Source of the DNA: Chloroflexota bacterium
GTDB lineage: Bacteria > Chloroflexota > Dormibacteria > Dormibacterales > Dormibacteraceae
Assembly (NCBI GenBank): GCA_005883575.1
Contig: VBFH01000027.1
Span: forward strand, 46,644-110,643
DNA: 64,000 nucleotides
Direction of reading: 5' to 3'
Positions 44,684-52,788 of the stretch are shown here, one piece after another (position 1 is the stretch's first letter; each line of letters opens with the position of its first letter). The notes below the pieces were generated by a model. It saw only the letters and a program-made list of their open reading frames with translations, had not been told where the DNA came from and ran no database searches. Position numbers and translations under genes: made by a program.

Positions 44684-44798
44684 CGCCCAGCCGAGGACGA
44701 TCGCAAAGCCCGCGACCTGCAGGGTGCGGCGCAGCTCGGTGCGCCGGACGTGGAGGATCCTTGCGAGCAGAGGCGAGACAGCCTCTCGCTGATAGGAG

Positions 44799-45695
44799 CT
44801 AGGTCTGCTGGACGCTGGCTATCCTCTGCAGGGCGGCGATGCGCTCCGCGATCGGCGGGTGCGTGTCGAAGAGGCGGCTAAAGAAGCTGCCGTGGTGCTC
44901 TTCCGGGTTGTCGATCATCATCGCCGCGACCGCGTGGTTGAAGCGCTCCGGCGGCGTGTCGTTATGCGCGATCTTCTGCAGCGCGCTGATCAAGCCCGTC
45001 GGATTGCGGGTGAGCTCAACCCCGCTGACGTCGGCAAGTGATTCGCGCTGTCTCGACAGCGCCAGCTGCATCAGGGGGCCGACGAGGAACGCGATAATCG
45101 TGAACACGAGGCCGATGGCGAGCACGACGATCGCACCCTGTCCGCGAAGGCGCATGCGGCCGACGCTCTGCCAGAAAACGCTCGCGATCAGCGCGGCCAT
45201 GCCGATCATCGTCGTCACGACGAGCAAGAGCCTGACATCGAAGTTCTTGATGTGGCTCATCTCGTGCGCGAGGACACCCTCGAGCTCTTCGCGGTTCATC
45301 ATCAGCAGCAGCCCGCTCGTCACCGTCACGGCGGCGTGGTTGGGATCGCGGCCTGTCGCGAACGCGTTCGGGCTCTGATCGTTGATGACGTAGACCTTCG
45401 GAGGCGGCAGGCCGTCGCCGATCGAGAGCGCCTGGACGATGTTGTAGAGCTGCTGATACTGGTGCGGGTCCGCCTCCTGCGCGCCCATCGCGGCGAGCAC
45501 GGTGGCGGAACCGAAGTAATAGGCATACAGCGCCGCGGCCACGCCAAGCAAGCCGAGCACGATGGCGCCGGCAACCGCACCTCCCTGCCCGTTCGCGAGG
45601 GCGCCGATGATCAGCCCCGCCGCGAGCCACACCGCGAGGAACGCCACGATGACGATCACACTGTTGCGCTTGTTGCGCGAGATCTGGTGGTACAT
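44799..45695 (-). CDS. htpX: Zinc metalloprotease HtpX
   Basis: A 298-aa membrane protease starting MYHQISRNKRNSVIV at ATG 45695. Two N-terminal membrane helices precede the zinc motif HEMSH (LAHEMSHIKNFD), with the third ligand region RESLADVSGVELTRNP and two further helices. It degrades misfolded membrane proteins. A frame extending to 45836 overlaps the neighbouring glycosyltransferase and is unlikely. The gene starts two nt after the glycosyltransferase stop, so they may be translationally coupled. Confidence 0.93.
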   Translation of the reverse strand: MYHQISRNKRNSVIVIVAFLAVWLAAGLIIGALANGQGGAVAGAIVLGLLGVAAALYAYYFGSATVLAAMGAQEADPHQYQQLYNIVQALSIGDGLPPPKVYVINDQSPNAFATGRDPNHAAVTVTSGLLLMMNREELEGVLAHEMSHIKNFDVRLLLVVTTMIGMAALIASVFWQSVGRMRLRGQGAIVVLAIGLVFTIIAFLVGPLMQLALSRQRESLADVSGVELTRNPTGLISALQKIAHNDTPPERFNHAVAAMMIDNPEEHHGSFFSRLFDTHPPIAERIAALQRIASVQQT

Positions 45696-45697
45696 CT

Positions 45698-46591
45698 CTA
45701 CGTTGGCGCTCGGCGCTGCCGCTTGAGAGCGTGACCAACCCGCTGGGCCGCGTACCGGCCCCAGATCTGGGCCCAGACGAGGCCGTTGCTGAAAGCGGAC
45801 ACGTCTTCGGAGTGATGCTTGAAGTGGTACGTCCACATGGCGCGATGGCGCTCGTAAGAGATCTGGCGTTCTCGCTCGGCCGATACGGGCTTTACGTTGT
45901 GCGTAGCGCCGGCCGAGGGAAGATAGAAGATCTTCCAGCCGCCCAGCTTGAGCCGGTAGCAGAGGTCGAGGTCCTCGCCGAACATGAAGTAGCGGGGGTC
46001 GAAAAAGCCGACCCGGTCAAGGGCGGAGCGGCGCAGCATCAGGCACGCCCCCGTACCGGCATCCATCTCGTGGACGTCGGACTCGGACAGGTGCCCCATG
46101 TTGTACCGGCCGAACCGCGGGCTCTTGGGGAACAGCTTGCTCAGGCCCAACGTCTGGTAGAACAGCGTGCTCGGCATCGGGAAGGCGCGCCGAGCATCCG
46201 GGTCTAGGCGACCGCCCGGCATCACCACGCGCGGCCCGACCGCGCCGGCGTCTGGCCGGGTGAGCAGGAGGTCCGCCAGCCGGCCCACGCACTGCGGGTC
46301 GAGGGTCACGTCAGGGCTGAGCAGGAGCACGAACCTGCCCTGGCAGCGCTCGAGACCGATGTTCGCCGCACGCCCATAGCCCAGGTTCTTCGCCTGGACC
46401 AGGACGGTGGCCTGCGGGAACTCATCGGTCACGGCGGCCGCCGATCCATCTGAGGAGTCGTCGTCGACGACGATGGCTTCGACAGGCACGTCGGCGCCGG
46501 CGAAGAACGTCTTGAGGCAGCGCAAGAGATCTTCCTTGGCGTTGCGGCTCACGACGAGCGCCGAGACCATTGGCTTTCCGGATTCGGGCAT
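45698..46591 (-). CDS. Family 2 glycosyltransferase
   Basis: A 297-aa GT-A transferase. The N-terminal part has ALVVSRNAKEDLLRCLKTFF and VVDDDSSDGSA; the nucleotide-sugar DXD-like site is LLSPDVTLDP; the acceptor part has DAGTGACLMLRRSALDRVGF and the ED acidic pair MFGEDLDLC. It looks like a rhamnosyl- or related transferase for surface polysaccharide. It is divergent from the flippase (about 47 nt), consistent with one glycan-assembly locus. Confidence 0.88.
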   Translation of the reverse strand: MPESGKPMVSALVVSRNAKEDLLRCLKTFFAGADVPVEAIVVDDDSSDGSAAAVTDEFPQATVLVQAKNLGYGRAANIGLERCQGRFVLLLSPDVTLDPQCVGRLADLLLTRPDAGAVGPRVVMPGGRLDPDARRAFPMPSTLFYQTLGLSKLFPKSPRFGRYNMGHLSESDVHEMDAGTGACLMLRRSALDRVGFFDPRYFMFGEDLDLCYRLKLGGWKIFYLPSAGATHNVKPVSAERERQISYERHRAMWTYHFKHHSEDVSAFSNGLVWAQIWGRYAAQRVGHALKRQRRAPT

Positions 46592-46623
46592 CGGCTAGGA
46601 ATTATCCCTAGATGACGCCCGGC

Positions 46624-46629
46624 TACAAT
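46624..46629 (+). promoter_or_regulatory. -10 box TACAAT of the flippase
   Basis: TACAAT with 9 nt to GTG 46639, inside the longer frame that begins at ATG 46612. This favours a leaderless start at GTG 46639. Confidence 0.45.
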
Positions 46630-46638
46630 GCGCCGGAA

Positions 46639-47946
46639 GTGCAGACCGGCGTGCGACTGGGCCTCGGCCAGCGTCTGGCACAGGTCCGAAGCAACCGGTT
46701 GGTCCGGCAGAACCTGGTGCTTTTTTTCGGTGGCCTCGTCGCCGGCATCGGAGGGTTCGTCTACCACGCCATCGCCGGGCGCGTGCTCGGACCTGCAACC
46801 TACGGCCAGGTCGCCTTCCTTATTGCCGTCTATGCGGTCGGTACCGGACCGGCCCTGATCCTGGTCGTCGTCCTTGCCCGCTACACGGCCATGCTGTCAG
46901 CGCGCGGCGACCCGGGCGTGCGCTCTCTGCTCGCCCGCACGGTGCGATTGATCGCAATCCCCTGCCTGTTCTTCATCCTCCTCACGGCTTTGTTCGCACG
47001 ACCCATCGCGGCGTTCGAGCACCTCGGCTCGACGATTCCCATCTTGATCCTGGGTTTCTCGATTGCGCTCATCTGGCAGGTGGCCATCCCCCGCGGGATC
47101 CTCCAGGGCCTGCAGCGCTTCACGGCGCTCTCGCTGAACCTCTCCCTCGAGCTGATCATCCGGACCACGATCGTTTTCGTTCTGCTCAAGGCCGGGTACG
47201 CGGTTTCGGGTGCGATGGCGGCCGTCTTCGTCGGGCTGTGCTTCGTGTTCTGCCTCGGTCTGTTCTCGCTCCGCGACCATTTCCGCGGCGTCGGCACTCG
47301 TGTGCGCCTTCGCGTGATGGCCGGATTTTCGCTGACCGCTGCCGCCGGCATCATCGGCGTCCAAATCCTGTACAACCAGGATGTCATCCTCGCCGAGCAC
47401 TATCTCAGCAGCCATGACGGCGGCATCTACGGCGGCCTCAACAAGATCGGCACCATCCTCTTCTTCCTCACCCTCAGCGTCAGCCAGGTTCTGTTTCCAC
47501 GCGTCGTGGAAGCGGTCGCGAAAGAACAGCACCCGGGGCGGATCCTGCTGTCGTCCGCCGGAATACTTACCGCGCTCGGCGCGGGCGCCCTGCTGGTTTT
47601 CGCCGCCGTGCCCGGCCTCGTGGTCGGCATCCTCTTTGGACCGAGCTTTCGCGACGCGATCCCGCTTGTCTTTCCCGTGGGTGTGATCGGACTCGCGCTC
47701 GCGCTGGACAACCTGCTGGTGCAGTTCTTCATGGCGGTGCACGACCGGATGTTCGTTCCGATCCTCGCCTTCGGGGTGCTTGGCGAAGGCCTTCTGATCT
47801 TCCTTTTCCACGCCCGCGTCGGGCAGGTCGTGGTGGACGTGCTCGTGGCTCTGGTCGGGCTCCTGGTCCTGCTTACGATCCGGTGCTACGTGCTTCTGCC
47901 AAAGCTCCGAGCTGAGAGCGTGGCCGAGCCCGAACCTGCGGTGTAG
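46639..47946 (+). CDS. Polysaccharide flippase (MATE/Wzx-like)
   Basis: A protein of about 435 residues (444 from ATG 46612) with 12-14 hydrophobic helices and the pattern GRVLGPATYGQVAFLIA near the N-terminus, typical of Wzx/MurJ-type lipid-linked oligosaccharide flippases. It would move lipid-linked repeat units across the membrane. It is divergent from the glycosyltransferase and the two could assemble a capsule or cell-wall glycan. GTG 46639 is preferred because of the TACAAT box. Confidence 0.87.
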   Translation: MQTGVRLGLGQRLAQVRSNRLVRQNLVLFFGGLVAGIGGFVYHAIAGRVLGPATYGQVAFLIAVYAVGTGPALILVVVLARYTAMLSARGDPGVRSLLARTVRLIAIPCLFFILLTALFARPIAAFEHLGSTIPILILGFSIALIWQVAIPRGILQGLQRFTALSLNLSLELIIRTTIVFVLLKAGYAVSGAMAAVFVGLCFVFCLGLFSLRDHFRGVGTRVRLRVMAGFSLTAAAGIIGVQILYNQDVILAEHYLSSHDGGIYGGLNKIGTILFFLTLSVSQVLFPRVVEAVAKEQHPGRILLSSAGILTALGAGALLVFAAVPGLVVGILFGPSFRDAIPLVFPVGVIGLALALDNLLVQFFMAVHDRMFVPILAFGVLGEGLLIFLFHARVGQVVVDVLVALVGLLVLLTIRCYVLLPKLRAESVAEPEPAV

Positions 47947-47977
47947 GCAGGGTCCGAGCACCCCGCATCAAAAGTTC

Positions 47978-48009
47978 GAGTCCCGCCACCCATGGGGGTC
48001 GCGGGACTC
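47978..48009 (-). terminator. Hairpin terminator after 5S rRNA
   Basis: GAGTCCCGC (47978-47986) pairs with GCGGGACTC (48001-48009), with further pairing inside the loop (CCC/GGG). On the minus strand it follows the 5S gene directly and is trailed by GAACTTTT. Part of it resembles a tRNA T-arm/acceptor 3' end (TTCGAGTCCCGCCACCC), but there is no matching 5' half. Confidence 0.6.
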
Positions 48010-48018
48010 AAAAAATGC

Positions 48019-48132
48019 TCGGCAACGACCTACTCTCCCGCCGGGTTACCCCGGCAGTACCATCGGCGCTGGAGGGCTTAACTACCGTGTTCGGAAAGGG
48101 AACGGGTGTCTCCCCTCCGCCATTGTCACCGA
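48019..48132 (-). rRNA. rrf: 5S ribosomal RNA (orphan)
   Basis: The minus strand reads a complete 5S rRNA: GGCGGAGGGGAGACACCCG, TTCCGAACACGG, TTAAGCCCTCCAGCGCCGAT, GGTACTGCCGGG and GGGAGAGTAGGTCG. The ends pair as helix I (TCGGTGAC with GTTGCCGA, including G-U). Length is about 114 nt; the end points are set by helix I. Neither 16S nor 23S is nearby: the upstream gene on the same strand is rpsU, and a terminator hairpin follows. The 5S gene is therefore unlinked from an rRNA operon here. Confidence 0.95.
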
Positions 48133-48187
48133 ACGCGGGAATTATACCGAGGCCACAAGGGTAGCTTCTTCCACACACTCAACCAGG

Positions 48188-48210
48188 CCTTCTCCCCTCG
48201 AGGGAGAAGG
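48188..48210. repeat. Palindrome CCTTCTCCC...GGGAGAAGG
   Basis: CCTTCTCCC-CTCGA-GGGAGAAGG, an inverted repeat between rpsU and 5S. It resembles the other C/G-rich palindromes of the window in shape but not in exact sequence. It could act in RNA processing or weak termination of rpsU. Confidence 0.5.
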
Positions 48211-48227
48211 ATTAGCGGTTGGGTTTT

Positions 48228-48401
48228 TTATCGCGTGCGGCGGCGCCGGGCTCGAAGGCTCTTGATCTTGCGCGCCTCGGCCGGCGGGACGTAGTGCGAA
48301 CGGCGTCGCATCTCGCGCACAAGACCCTGCTCCTGGACCTTGCGCCGGAACTCGCGCAGCGCCTGCTCGAACTCCTCCGGGTCCTTGACGACTATTCGCA
48401 C
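48228..48401 (-). CDS. rpsU: 30S ribosomal protein bS21
   Basis: A 57-codon gene from GTG 48401 to the TAA at 48228. The protein begins MRIVVKDPEEFEQALREFRR and continues KVQEQGLVREMRRRSHYVPP before an Arg/Lys-rich tail. This is the bS21 signature (about 57-70 residues, very basic C-terminus). A TATCCT box lies 9 nt before the start, so it is probably leaderless. It lies between htrA and the orphan 5S gene on the same strand. The gene is short and easily missed by length-filtered gene finding. Confidence 0.9.
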   Translation of the reverse strand: MRIVVKDPEEFEQALREFRRKVQEQGLVREMRRRSHYVPPAEARKIKSLRARRRRTR

Positions 48402-48410
48402 AACCCGACC

Positions 48411-48416
48411 AGGATA
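48411..48416 (-). promoter_or_regulatory. -10 box TATCCT of rpsU
   Basis: Minus-strand TATCCT with 9 nt to the rpsU GTG. The hairpin CAGGCCGC-GCGGCCTG (48417-48437) lies directly upstream. Confidence 0.4.
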
Positions 48417-48437
48417 CAGGCCGCACGAAGCGGCCTG
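48417..48437 (-). terminator. Hairpin between htrA and rpsU
   Basis: CAGGCCGC pairs with GCGGCCTG over a 5-nt loop, 29 nt after the htrA stop. It is the best candidate for an htrA terminator, although no T-run follows. Confidence 0.45.
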
Positions 48438-48465
48438 CTCTGTTAACGCGCTGTAGTCACTCGGC

Positions 48466-49704
48466 TTAAGGGTTCACTGCGCCGAGTGTCACCGTCGCGG
48501 TGTGCGTGGCCCCGCCCGAGGCGGTCCACGTCACCGACACCTGTTCCCCAGCCTGGTGCGACTTGATCGCGGCCCCAAGGCTGTCCGCCGACGTGACCGC
48601 GGTTCCGCCGATCCTGGTAATCACAGAGCCGGCCGTGATCCCCGCCGACGCCGCGGGTGAACCGCTTTGAACCCCGACCACCACCGCGCCGGACGTCGAA
48701 GCACTGCCCGAGACTGAGACGCCGAGGTAGCCGACCTGTCCGTACGTGATCTCGGCTGACTGCTCGTGAGCGCGAATCCGGTTGGCGACGTTCACTGCGG
48801 TGTTCGCCGCGACGGCGTAGCCGACGTCGGAGGCGGCTGTACGGAAGCCTTGAGCCTGGCCGGCGGTGATCATCCCGATCACCTGGCCGGACGAGTTGAC
48901 CAGCGCTCCGCCTGAATCGCCTTCATAGATCAGGGCGTCGCTCTGAACCATCCCGCTGAGCGTCTCCGAGTTGGCTCGGCCTTCGCTTGCAGTGATCGTC
49001 TGATTGAGCGCTGTGATGTGACCCTGTGTGGCATGCGGCGTACCGCCCTGGCCGAGCGCATTGCCGATGGCGACGACGCTGTCGCCGACCTGGAGCGACG
49101 ACGAGTTGGCGAACTTGACGGTAGGCAGGCCCGACACGCTGTCGTCGATCTGGATCACGGCGACGTCCTGCGAGACGTCGACGCCGACGACGTGAGCGGA
49201 GTAGGGCTGCGAGCGCCCCTGCACCGTGACCGTGATGCTCGACGAACCCTTCACGACGTGGTCGTTGGTCAGGATCTCGCCGGTCGAGCTGATGAGCATG
49301 CCTGTACCCGCCGCCTGGCCGTTGCCGAGCGTCGTGTTGATATCGACGATCGCGGGGATCACCTTGGCCGCGACGGCCTCCGTGCTCGCGCTGTTGGACG
49401 AGCCTCCGGGGCTCGGCGTGACCTGCGTGATCGGCGATTCGGGCTGCGCCGTCGATTGCGCGACCTGGCGGGTGTTCACCGCGCGGGCCAGGCTCCATCC
49501 GATACCGGCGCCGGCCGCGGCCGCGACCACCGCGATGAGGACGATGAAAGCGGCGACCCGATGCCAGAGCGAGTCGTTCGGCGCCGGCGGGGGCGGCCCC
49601 CAGACGGGCGGTGGAGCGACGGCGTCCGGCGAAGGTGGGACCAGTGTTTGGTCTGGCGGTGTCAGCGGACGCTGATCCCGCTCTCCTTGATTCTTTTCTG
49701 ACAT
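48466..49704 (-). CDS. HtrA/DegP-like S1C serine protease
   Basis: A 412-aa membrane-anchored protease. A Pro-rich cytoplasmic N-terminus (~45 residues) precedes one membrane helix (AAFIVLIAVVAAAAGAGIGW), then a trypsin-like domain with the catalytic His in LTNDHVV, Asp in SQDVAVIQID and Ser in YEGDSGGALV. A C-terminal PDZ domain follows (GYLGVSVSGSA...ASAGITAGSVITRIGG). It acts in extracytoplasmic protein quality control. GGAGGT is about 8 nt before the ATG. Confidence 0.93.
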   Translation of the reverse strand: MSEKNQGERDQRPLTPPDQTLVPPSPDAVAPPPVWGPPPPAPNDSLWHRVAAFIVLIAVVAAAAGAGIGWSLARAVNTRQVAQSTAQPESPITQVTPSPGGSSNSASTEAVAAKVIPAIVDINTTLGNGQAAGTGMLISSTGEILTNDHVVKGSSSITVTVQGRSQPYSAHVVGVDVSQDVAVIQIDDSVSGLPTVKFANSSSLQVGDSVVAIGNALGQGGTPHATQGHITALNQTITASEGRANSETLSGMVQSDALIYEGDSGGALVNSSGQVIGMITAGQAQGFRTAASDVGYAVAANTAVNVANRIRAHEQSAEITYGQVGYLGVSVSGSASTSGAVVVGVQSGSPAASAGITAGSVITRIGGTAVTSADSLGAAIKSHQAGEQVSVTWTASGGATHTATVTLGAVNP

Positions 49705-50001
49705 CTCGATCTACCTCCGCTTACGCCCTGGAACTCCGATTTGTGCTCCAGAATGCGCCTGACGCCTTGGAACGACCTCGATGAATCCTTAACGTTTGCT
49801 CAGATCCGCCGGCGCTCGCGTAAGCGATCACGGACCGAGATTACGACCTGCGTGCGAAGGGCGCCTTATCCATCGTCGCCAGGCAACGATTCTTTCGTTG
49901 CGCGGATGCCAAACCTGTGACACGATGCCCTTTGGCCGAGTGGTTCGAAAGGCGCAAGCCAGACGGATTGCTCGGTCACTTGTTTTCTGCCCGACCGGCG
50001 C
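49705..50001. other. Intergenic region upstream of htrA
   Basis: No coding frame with normal codon use is convincing. A hairpin GCAACGA-TTCTT-TCGTTGC is at 49883-49901. A D-arm-like segment GGCCGAGTGGTTCGAAAGGC near 49934 resembles the 5' half of a tRNA but has no partner. The htrA promoter should be here; I see no clear -35/-10. Confidence 0.5.
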
Positions 50002-50904
50002 TCAGTGAGCTGGGCTGGCGCCGCAAACTCCAGGCCCGGGATGCGTGACGGGCGGCCCGGTCGGATGACCCTCGCGCGGTCCGACCGGTACCGCCGGCGG
50101 TGCGCTGGTCGGGTTGCCATGGCACCCCAGGGATTTCTTGCTGCTGAGCTCGGTGGTCGCCTGCTTGGTGGCGCTCGCGACAGGGCCGTTCGGGTGCTTC
50201 GTCGCGGTGGCGATCACGTTCGGGGTGATCGAAACCAGCAGGGCCGGAATCGCTGAGGGCACGCTCCCGGTGAGTTGCATCGACCTGGACGTTGGCGGCA
50301 CTAAGGAAGGCTTGAGGTCCAAGGTCCCGGGACCGACCACCGCCACACCCACGGCGACGGCGGTTGCCGTTCCGGCGGCGACCATAGCGACTGTGCTGGG
50401 CCAGCGCATCGTGCGAACCGAATGAGCGATCCTCCCGTACGTCGCAAGCCCGAGCAGGGCGAGCACGGAAACCCACGTTCCGGCCCGGCGCATCGATTCC
50501 TCCAGTCGGGCGAGTGCGGCGGAGAGCCGCCGCCTGACCGTGCTGACCGAAACGCGAAGCATGGCCGCGATCTCGCGGTTGGTGTGGCCGCTGAGGTAAG
50601 CCAGGGACAGGATCTGCCTGTCCTCTTTCGACAGCTGCGCCAGCTCCCCATGGACGGTGTGCCGCTGGAGCGCCGAGACCAGGCCGCCCCAGGCTCCGGG
50701 AGGGTCTGGCATCGGGTCGCCATCAGTGGCGAGCATCCGCCTGGCTTCCTCGTGGCGCCCGAATCGGCGCCGGGGATCCACGGCGAACTTACGAGTACCT
50801 CTTACCAACCACGCCCTCAAGGTTCCGACGACCGCTTGCGATTGGGGGTTGTTTCCAAGATCTTCTGGCCACTCTGTCTGCACTGGAGCTCGCAAGACCC
50901 CCAA
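50002..50904 (-). CDS. Membrane-anchored sigma-region-4 regulator
   Basis: A 300-aa protein from TTG 50904 (AGAGGTG lies 9 nt upstream). Residues ~90-145 are a sigma-70 region 4 HTH (LSKEDRQILSLAYLSGHTNR then EIAAMLRVSVSTVRRRLSAA). A recognisable region 2 is absent; the N-terminal part is short and atypical. One or two hydrophobic segments (WVSVLALLGLATYG and TVAMVAAGTATAVAVGVAVV) follow, then a Pro/Ser-rich extracytoplasmic tail with two Cys. It looks like an ECF-related regulator fused to a membrane sensor. It is divergent from marR. Confidence 0.72.
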   Translation of the reverse strand: MGVLRAPVQTEWPEDLGNNPQSQAVVGTLRAWLVRGTRKFAVDPRRRFGRHEEARRMLATDGDPMPDPPGAWGGLVSALQRHTVHGELAQLSKEDRQILSLAYLSGHTNREIAAMLRVSVSTVRRRLSAALARLEESMRRAGTWVSVLALLGLATYGRIAHSVRTMRWPSTVAMVAAGTATAVAVGVAVVGPGTLDLKPSLVPPTSRSMQLTGSVPSAIPALLVSITPNVIATATKHPNGPVASATKQATTELSSKKSLGCHGNPTSAPPAVPVGPREGHPTGPPVTHPGPGVCGASPAH

Positions 50905-50957
50905 ACGCTACACCTCTTGTTGAGAAAGTGAGCGGCAACATTCAGTAAGTTCTTGAA

Positions 50958-50975
50958 TATAATGAGGCGCCTCAT
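50958..50975 (+). promoter_or_regulatory. marR promoter TATAAT with operator ATGAGGCGCCTCAT
   Basis: A perfect -10 box TATAAT (50958-50963) runs into the 14-bp perfect palindrome ATGAGGCGCCTCAT (50962-50975) that overlaps the transcription start and the ATG at 50974. The arrangement is typical for MarR-family autorepression. Confidence 0.65.
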
Positions 50976-51540
50976 GATGCAGCGCCTCCGTTCGAAGACG
51001 CTCACGAGCGACGCGGCGCGACTCGAAGCCGACCGTCACGGCAACCTCTACGACCCCTCGTTGCGCGAAACCCTGACCCAGGCCGGGACCCGCGCCGACA
51101 TCGAGGCGCTCGAAGCCCTCGCGGCCCTCAGGCTGGCGGCCAGCCGAGTCCACGGAGCGCTGGAGCGCTGGACGGAGAGCCATGGGCTGTCGGAGAGCCG
51201 GCTGCGCGTCCTCATGGCGCTCTACTACAGCCCGCACCATCGACGACCGCTCGGCGAGCTTGCCGAGTTTCTCAACGTGGTCCCAAGGACGATCACGGAC
51301 GTCGTCGACGTCCTGGAGCGCGACGAGCTGATACGCCGTCGGCCTGACCCCGACGACCGGCGATCGGTCCATGCCCAGCTCACGGCCGGCGGCCTCGAAC
51401 GGGTCGAATCGCTCCGGCGGGATGCCGTCGACCGGCAGACCGCGATCTTTGCCTCGTTCAAACGAGAACAGCTGGTCCAGCTTCGACACCTGTGCCTCCT
51501 GCTGGTCCAGCAGCTGGCCAGGGCCAACGGAGGTTCTTGA
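50974..51540 (+). CDS. MarR-family transcriptional regulator
   Basis: A 188-aa MarR protein (195 aa from TTG 50953). The winged helix is clear: LSESRLRVLMALYYSPHHRR, LAEFLNVVPRTITDVVDVLE and DELIRRRPDPDDRRSVHAQL. ATG 50974 is favoured because TATAAT and the dyad end exactly before it. The gene is directly upstream of a decayed RND pump, so it once probably repressed a drug-efflux operon in response to phenolic compounds. Confidence 0.9.
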   Translation: MMQRLRSKTLTSDAARLEADRHGNLYDPSLRETLTQAGTRADIEALEALAALRLAASRVHGALERWTESHGLSESRLRVLMALYYSPHHRRPLGELAEFLNVVPRTITDVVDVLERDELIRRRPDPDDRRSVHAQLTAGGLERVESLRRDAVDRQTAIFASFKREQLVQLRHLCLLLVQQLARANGGS

Positions 51541-51545
51541 CCCAA

Positions 51546-51938
51546 ATGTCTTTCGTGACGCGGCTTTCCCTCCACCTCGGCGTCATCGTGATGTTTGGTG
51601 TGCGCTGCTCTTCGGAGCCGGCATCTTCGCCCCACCCAAGCTGGGCGATCTCGCAGGTCCGTTGCGTGCCCAGGCGCTGCCCAAGCTGAAGGGTCTCGCC
51701 GGAGTGTGCTCGGTCGTGATCACCGGAGCACCGACCGATGAGGTGGACGTCACCCTCGACCCCCGTGAAGCTCGCCGCACGCGGTGTCAGCGCGGCCCAG
51801 GTCGCCTCCGCCCTCCAGCAGGCCACGGTGGTGCAGTCTGTGGGCTCTCTAAAGCAGGGCACCGCATCGATCCCGCTTCAGGTCGCGGGTCCGCTGACGA
51901 GTCTCGATCACATCGCGAGCATCGTCGAGGATCCGCCG
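51546..51938 (+). pseudogene. RND/MMPL-type efflux pump remnant
   Basis: Conserved RND segments occur in three different frames. MSFVTRLSLHLGVIVMFGV (TM1) is from 51546; GAGIFAPPKLGDL and VVITGAPTDEVDVTLD in a second frame follow; VKLAARGVSAAQVASALQQ and GSLKQGTASIPLQV, then LTSLDHIASIVEDPP, are in a third. The porter-domain segment matches HAE1-family RND permeases, but the stretch between TM1 and this part (over 100 residues) is missing, as is everything after it. The pump is lost here, while the MarR repressor is retained. Confidence 0.75.
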
Positions 51939-51987
51939 TCTGATCCCGGCCAGAGGTTACGCGCTGTCCGCACCTGCGAACCAGAGC

Positions 51988-52788
51988 TCATCGCCGCCAC
52001 GCGCTGAGAAAATCGGCTTCGCTCACACACTCTGAGAGGCCGAGCATGCGAGCGAGTGAATCGACGTGCGGCGGCTCGAGACCGGCCTCCTGGATCACGG
52101 AGTGGTCTGCGAAAGCCTTTGACGTCGGGCCCGAGTATCGCACCCGGCCATGCGAAAGCACGACCGCTGTCGGACACGCCTCGCCGACAAAATCCATGTC
52201 GTGGGTGACCACTAGGACCGACCGGCCGCGATCGTCCAGCTCGCGGACGAGGCTGCGCAGACGTTCGCGAGAGGGATAGTCCTGCCCCAACGTCGGCTCG
52301 TCGAGCACCACCACGGCCGGTTCGCCGGCCAGAGCCGACGCGATGGCGACCCACTTGCGCTCCGAGAGTCCGAGGTCGTGGGGGTGGACGTCCTCCTTGC
52401 CCTCCAGTCCGCACGCTCTCAACGCCCAGGCCACACCACGCTCAATGCCCTCGGCGCTCCTCCGCAGCACGCGCGGCCCGAACGAGACCTCTGCCTGGAC
52501 CGTCCGCTCGAAGAGCTGGTCGTCAGGATTCTGGAAGCTGTATCCGACCGTCCGAGCCATCGCCGCCACCGTTATCTTCGCCACCTCGAGGCCCGCCACC
52601 GTGACCGAACCTGCGCTCGGGCGCAGGAGCCCGATCAAAAGCTTGGTGAGCGTCGTCTTGCCGGCGCCGTTCTCACCTACAAGCGCCGTCACACCGCTGC
52701 CCAGGGTCAGGGTCAGGCCGGGCTCGGGATAGACCTCGACGCCGCCCGGATAGGCAAAGCGCACGTTCTCCAGACGAATTTCAGGCAA
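51988..52788 (-). CDS. ECF transporter ATPase (A2)
   Basis: A 266-aa ABC ATPase from TTG 52788, which overlaps the A1 stop. Walker A is GENGAGKTT (38-46), the Q-loop is FQNPDDQLF as in EcfA, and Walker B is VVVLDEPTLGQD. The signature motif is degenerate (LSERKWVAIASAL in place of LSGGQ). This makes it a likely non-canonical partner in an asymmetric A1A2 heterodimer. It ends an A1-A2 pair after the T component. Confidence 0.88.
   Translation of the reverse strand: MPEIRLENVRFAYPGGVEVYPEPGLTLTLGSGVTALVGENGAGKTTLTKLLIGLLRPSAGSVTVAGLEVAKITVAAMARTVGYSFQNPDDQLFERTVQAEVSFGPRVLRRSAEGIERGVAWALRACGLEGKEDVHPHDLGLSERKWVAIASALAGEPAVVVLDEPTLGQDYPSRERLRSLVRELDDRGRSVLVVTHDMDFVGEACPTAVVLSHGRVRYSGPTSKAFADHSVIQEAGLEPPHVDSLARMLGLSECVSEADFLSAWRR

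Noticed and set aside
47976..47996. tRNA 3' end-like sequence (TTCGAGTCCCGCCACCC) as an attachment site
   Set aside because: It forms one arm of the hairpin after 5S, the 5' half of the T-stem is missing, and no integrase or second copy is present.
49931..49960. tRNA D-arm-like segment GGCCGAGTGGTTCGAAAGGC
   Set aside because: No anticodon arm, T-arm or acceptor stem with matching halves; probably chance or an unrecognisable remnant.
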